From: Acidobacteriaceae bacterium
GTDB lineage: Bacteria; Acidobacteriota; Terriglobia; Terriglobales; SbA1
Reading direction: 5' to 3'
DNA: 6,473 nt
Assembly: GCA_019237515.1 (NCBI GenBank)
Contig: JAFAGX010000006.1
Location: 1 to 6,473, forward strand
A program made the translations under genes and the position numbers. This document shows positions 6,238-6,473 of this stretch, one piece after another (positions within the stretch are counted from its first letter, which is position 1; each line of letters begins with the position of its first letter). The notes below the pieces were generated by a model that worked only from the letters and a program-made list of their open reading frames with translations, did no database searches and was not told where the DNA came from.

Positions 6238-6473
6238 ATGCGAGTCGCTTTCTTAGGTTTGGGAATTATGGGACGTCCGATGGCGTCCAATCTGGTTAAG
6301 GCCGGTCACACGGTCGCGGTGTGGAACCGTACCCAGGGCAAGGACGTGGAGGGGGCGCGTACGGCGAGCTCTCCGGCCGAAGCTTCCCGGGATGCCGAAG
6401 TCATTTGGCTCTGCGTTTCGGACACGAAGGCGGTAGAGAGCATTCTGTTTGGGCCGCAAGGCGTTGACGAAGG
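6238..6473 (+). CDS. NAD(P)-dependent beta-hydroxyacid dehydrogenase (3-hydroxyisobutyrate / tartronate-semialdehyde reductase family), 3' end cut by window edge
   Basis: Only the first 78 codons and two bases are present, of a family usually about 290-300 aa. The start is secured by an AGGAG site and an upstream promoter. The N-terminal Rossmann fold is clear: [19 protein letters not shown] carries GxGxMG (Gly7, Gly9, Gly12), and VAVWNRT (26-32) places Arg31-Thr32 after the second beta strand, a pattern usually linked to NADP(H) preference. [18 protein letters not shown] (55-72) matches the next conserved strand-helix (VIxxCVxD). The catalytic lysine and the substrate-binding signature lie beyond the window, so 3-hydroxyisobutyrate dehydrogenase, tartronate-semialdehyde reductase (GarR/GlxR) and glyoxylate/succinic-semialdehyde reductase cannot be separated. 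The nearby glycerate kinase makes the tartronate-semialdehyde option attractive, but this is inference. Confidence 0.92.
   Translation, partial: MRVAFLGLGIMGRPMASNLVKAGHTVAVWNRTQGKDVEGARTASSPAEASRDAEVIWLCVSDTKAVESILFGPQGVDE

Noticed and set aside
1..6473. Search for CRISPR repeats, insertion sequences, tRNA genes, toxin-antitoxin pairs or other defence modules
   Set aside because: None was seen. The window is nearly filled by six ordinary enzyme-type genes with short gaps.

Overview
The window is a compact stretch of bacterial chromosome, moderately GC-rich, holding six protein-coding genes, two of them cut by the window edges. I see no RNA gene, insertion sequence, CRISPR array, phage gene or defence system. 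The protein set and the style of the motifs (for example AVWCHWCHVM in the DUF255 protein and the GPAGRLEAL opening of the small hydrolase) suggest Acidobacteriota, perhaps a soil Terriglobia-type organism. That is an impression from protein character, not a database result.

Layout. Bases 1-1985 (minus) encode a DUF255/YyaL-type protein, a thioredoxin-like domain followed by an alpha/alpha-barrel region, whose C-terminus lies beyond the left edge. About 40 bases upstream of it on the same strand, 2028-3026 (or to 3038) encodes an M20-family zinc peptidase/deacylase, so the two probably form a minus-strand operon. A short divergent control region follows. Then come two plus-strand genes: a small alpha/beta-hydrolase (about 3125-3787) and a MOFRL-family glycerate 2-kinase (3825-5153). 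The kinase meets a convergent minus-strand metallo-beta-lactamase-fold hydrolase of the UlaG/NAPE-PLD type (5150-6043, or to 6082), and the two share one palindromic CTAG as both stop codons. After an intergenic region of about 190 bases, a plus-strand NAD(P)-dependent beta-hydroxyacid dehydrogenase begins at 6238 and runs off the right edge.

How the genes may work together. The clearest metabolic link is between the glycerate kinase and the beta-hydroxyacid dehydrogenase. If the latter is a tartronate-semialdehyde reductase, the pair would carry tartronate semialdehyde to D-glycerate to 2-phosphoglycerate. This is inference, because only 78 residues of the dehydrogenase are visible. The other genes are generic hydrolases with no substrate evident from sequence.

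The most interesting signal is in the starts. The dehydrogenase has a textbook promoter, a short leader and an AGGAG ribosome-binding site. The other five genes show no convincing Shine-Dalgarno site. Four of those five have a TANNNT (-10-like) hexamer 5-7 bases before a plausible start codon, including a perfect TATAAT before the glycerate kinase, which is the arrangement expected of leaderless mRNAs. A second small curiosity is a heptamer tandem repeat that supplies the hydrolase stop codon and places TAG in all three forward frames.
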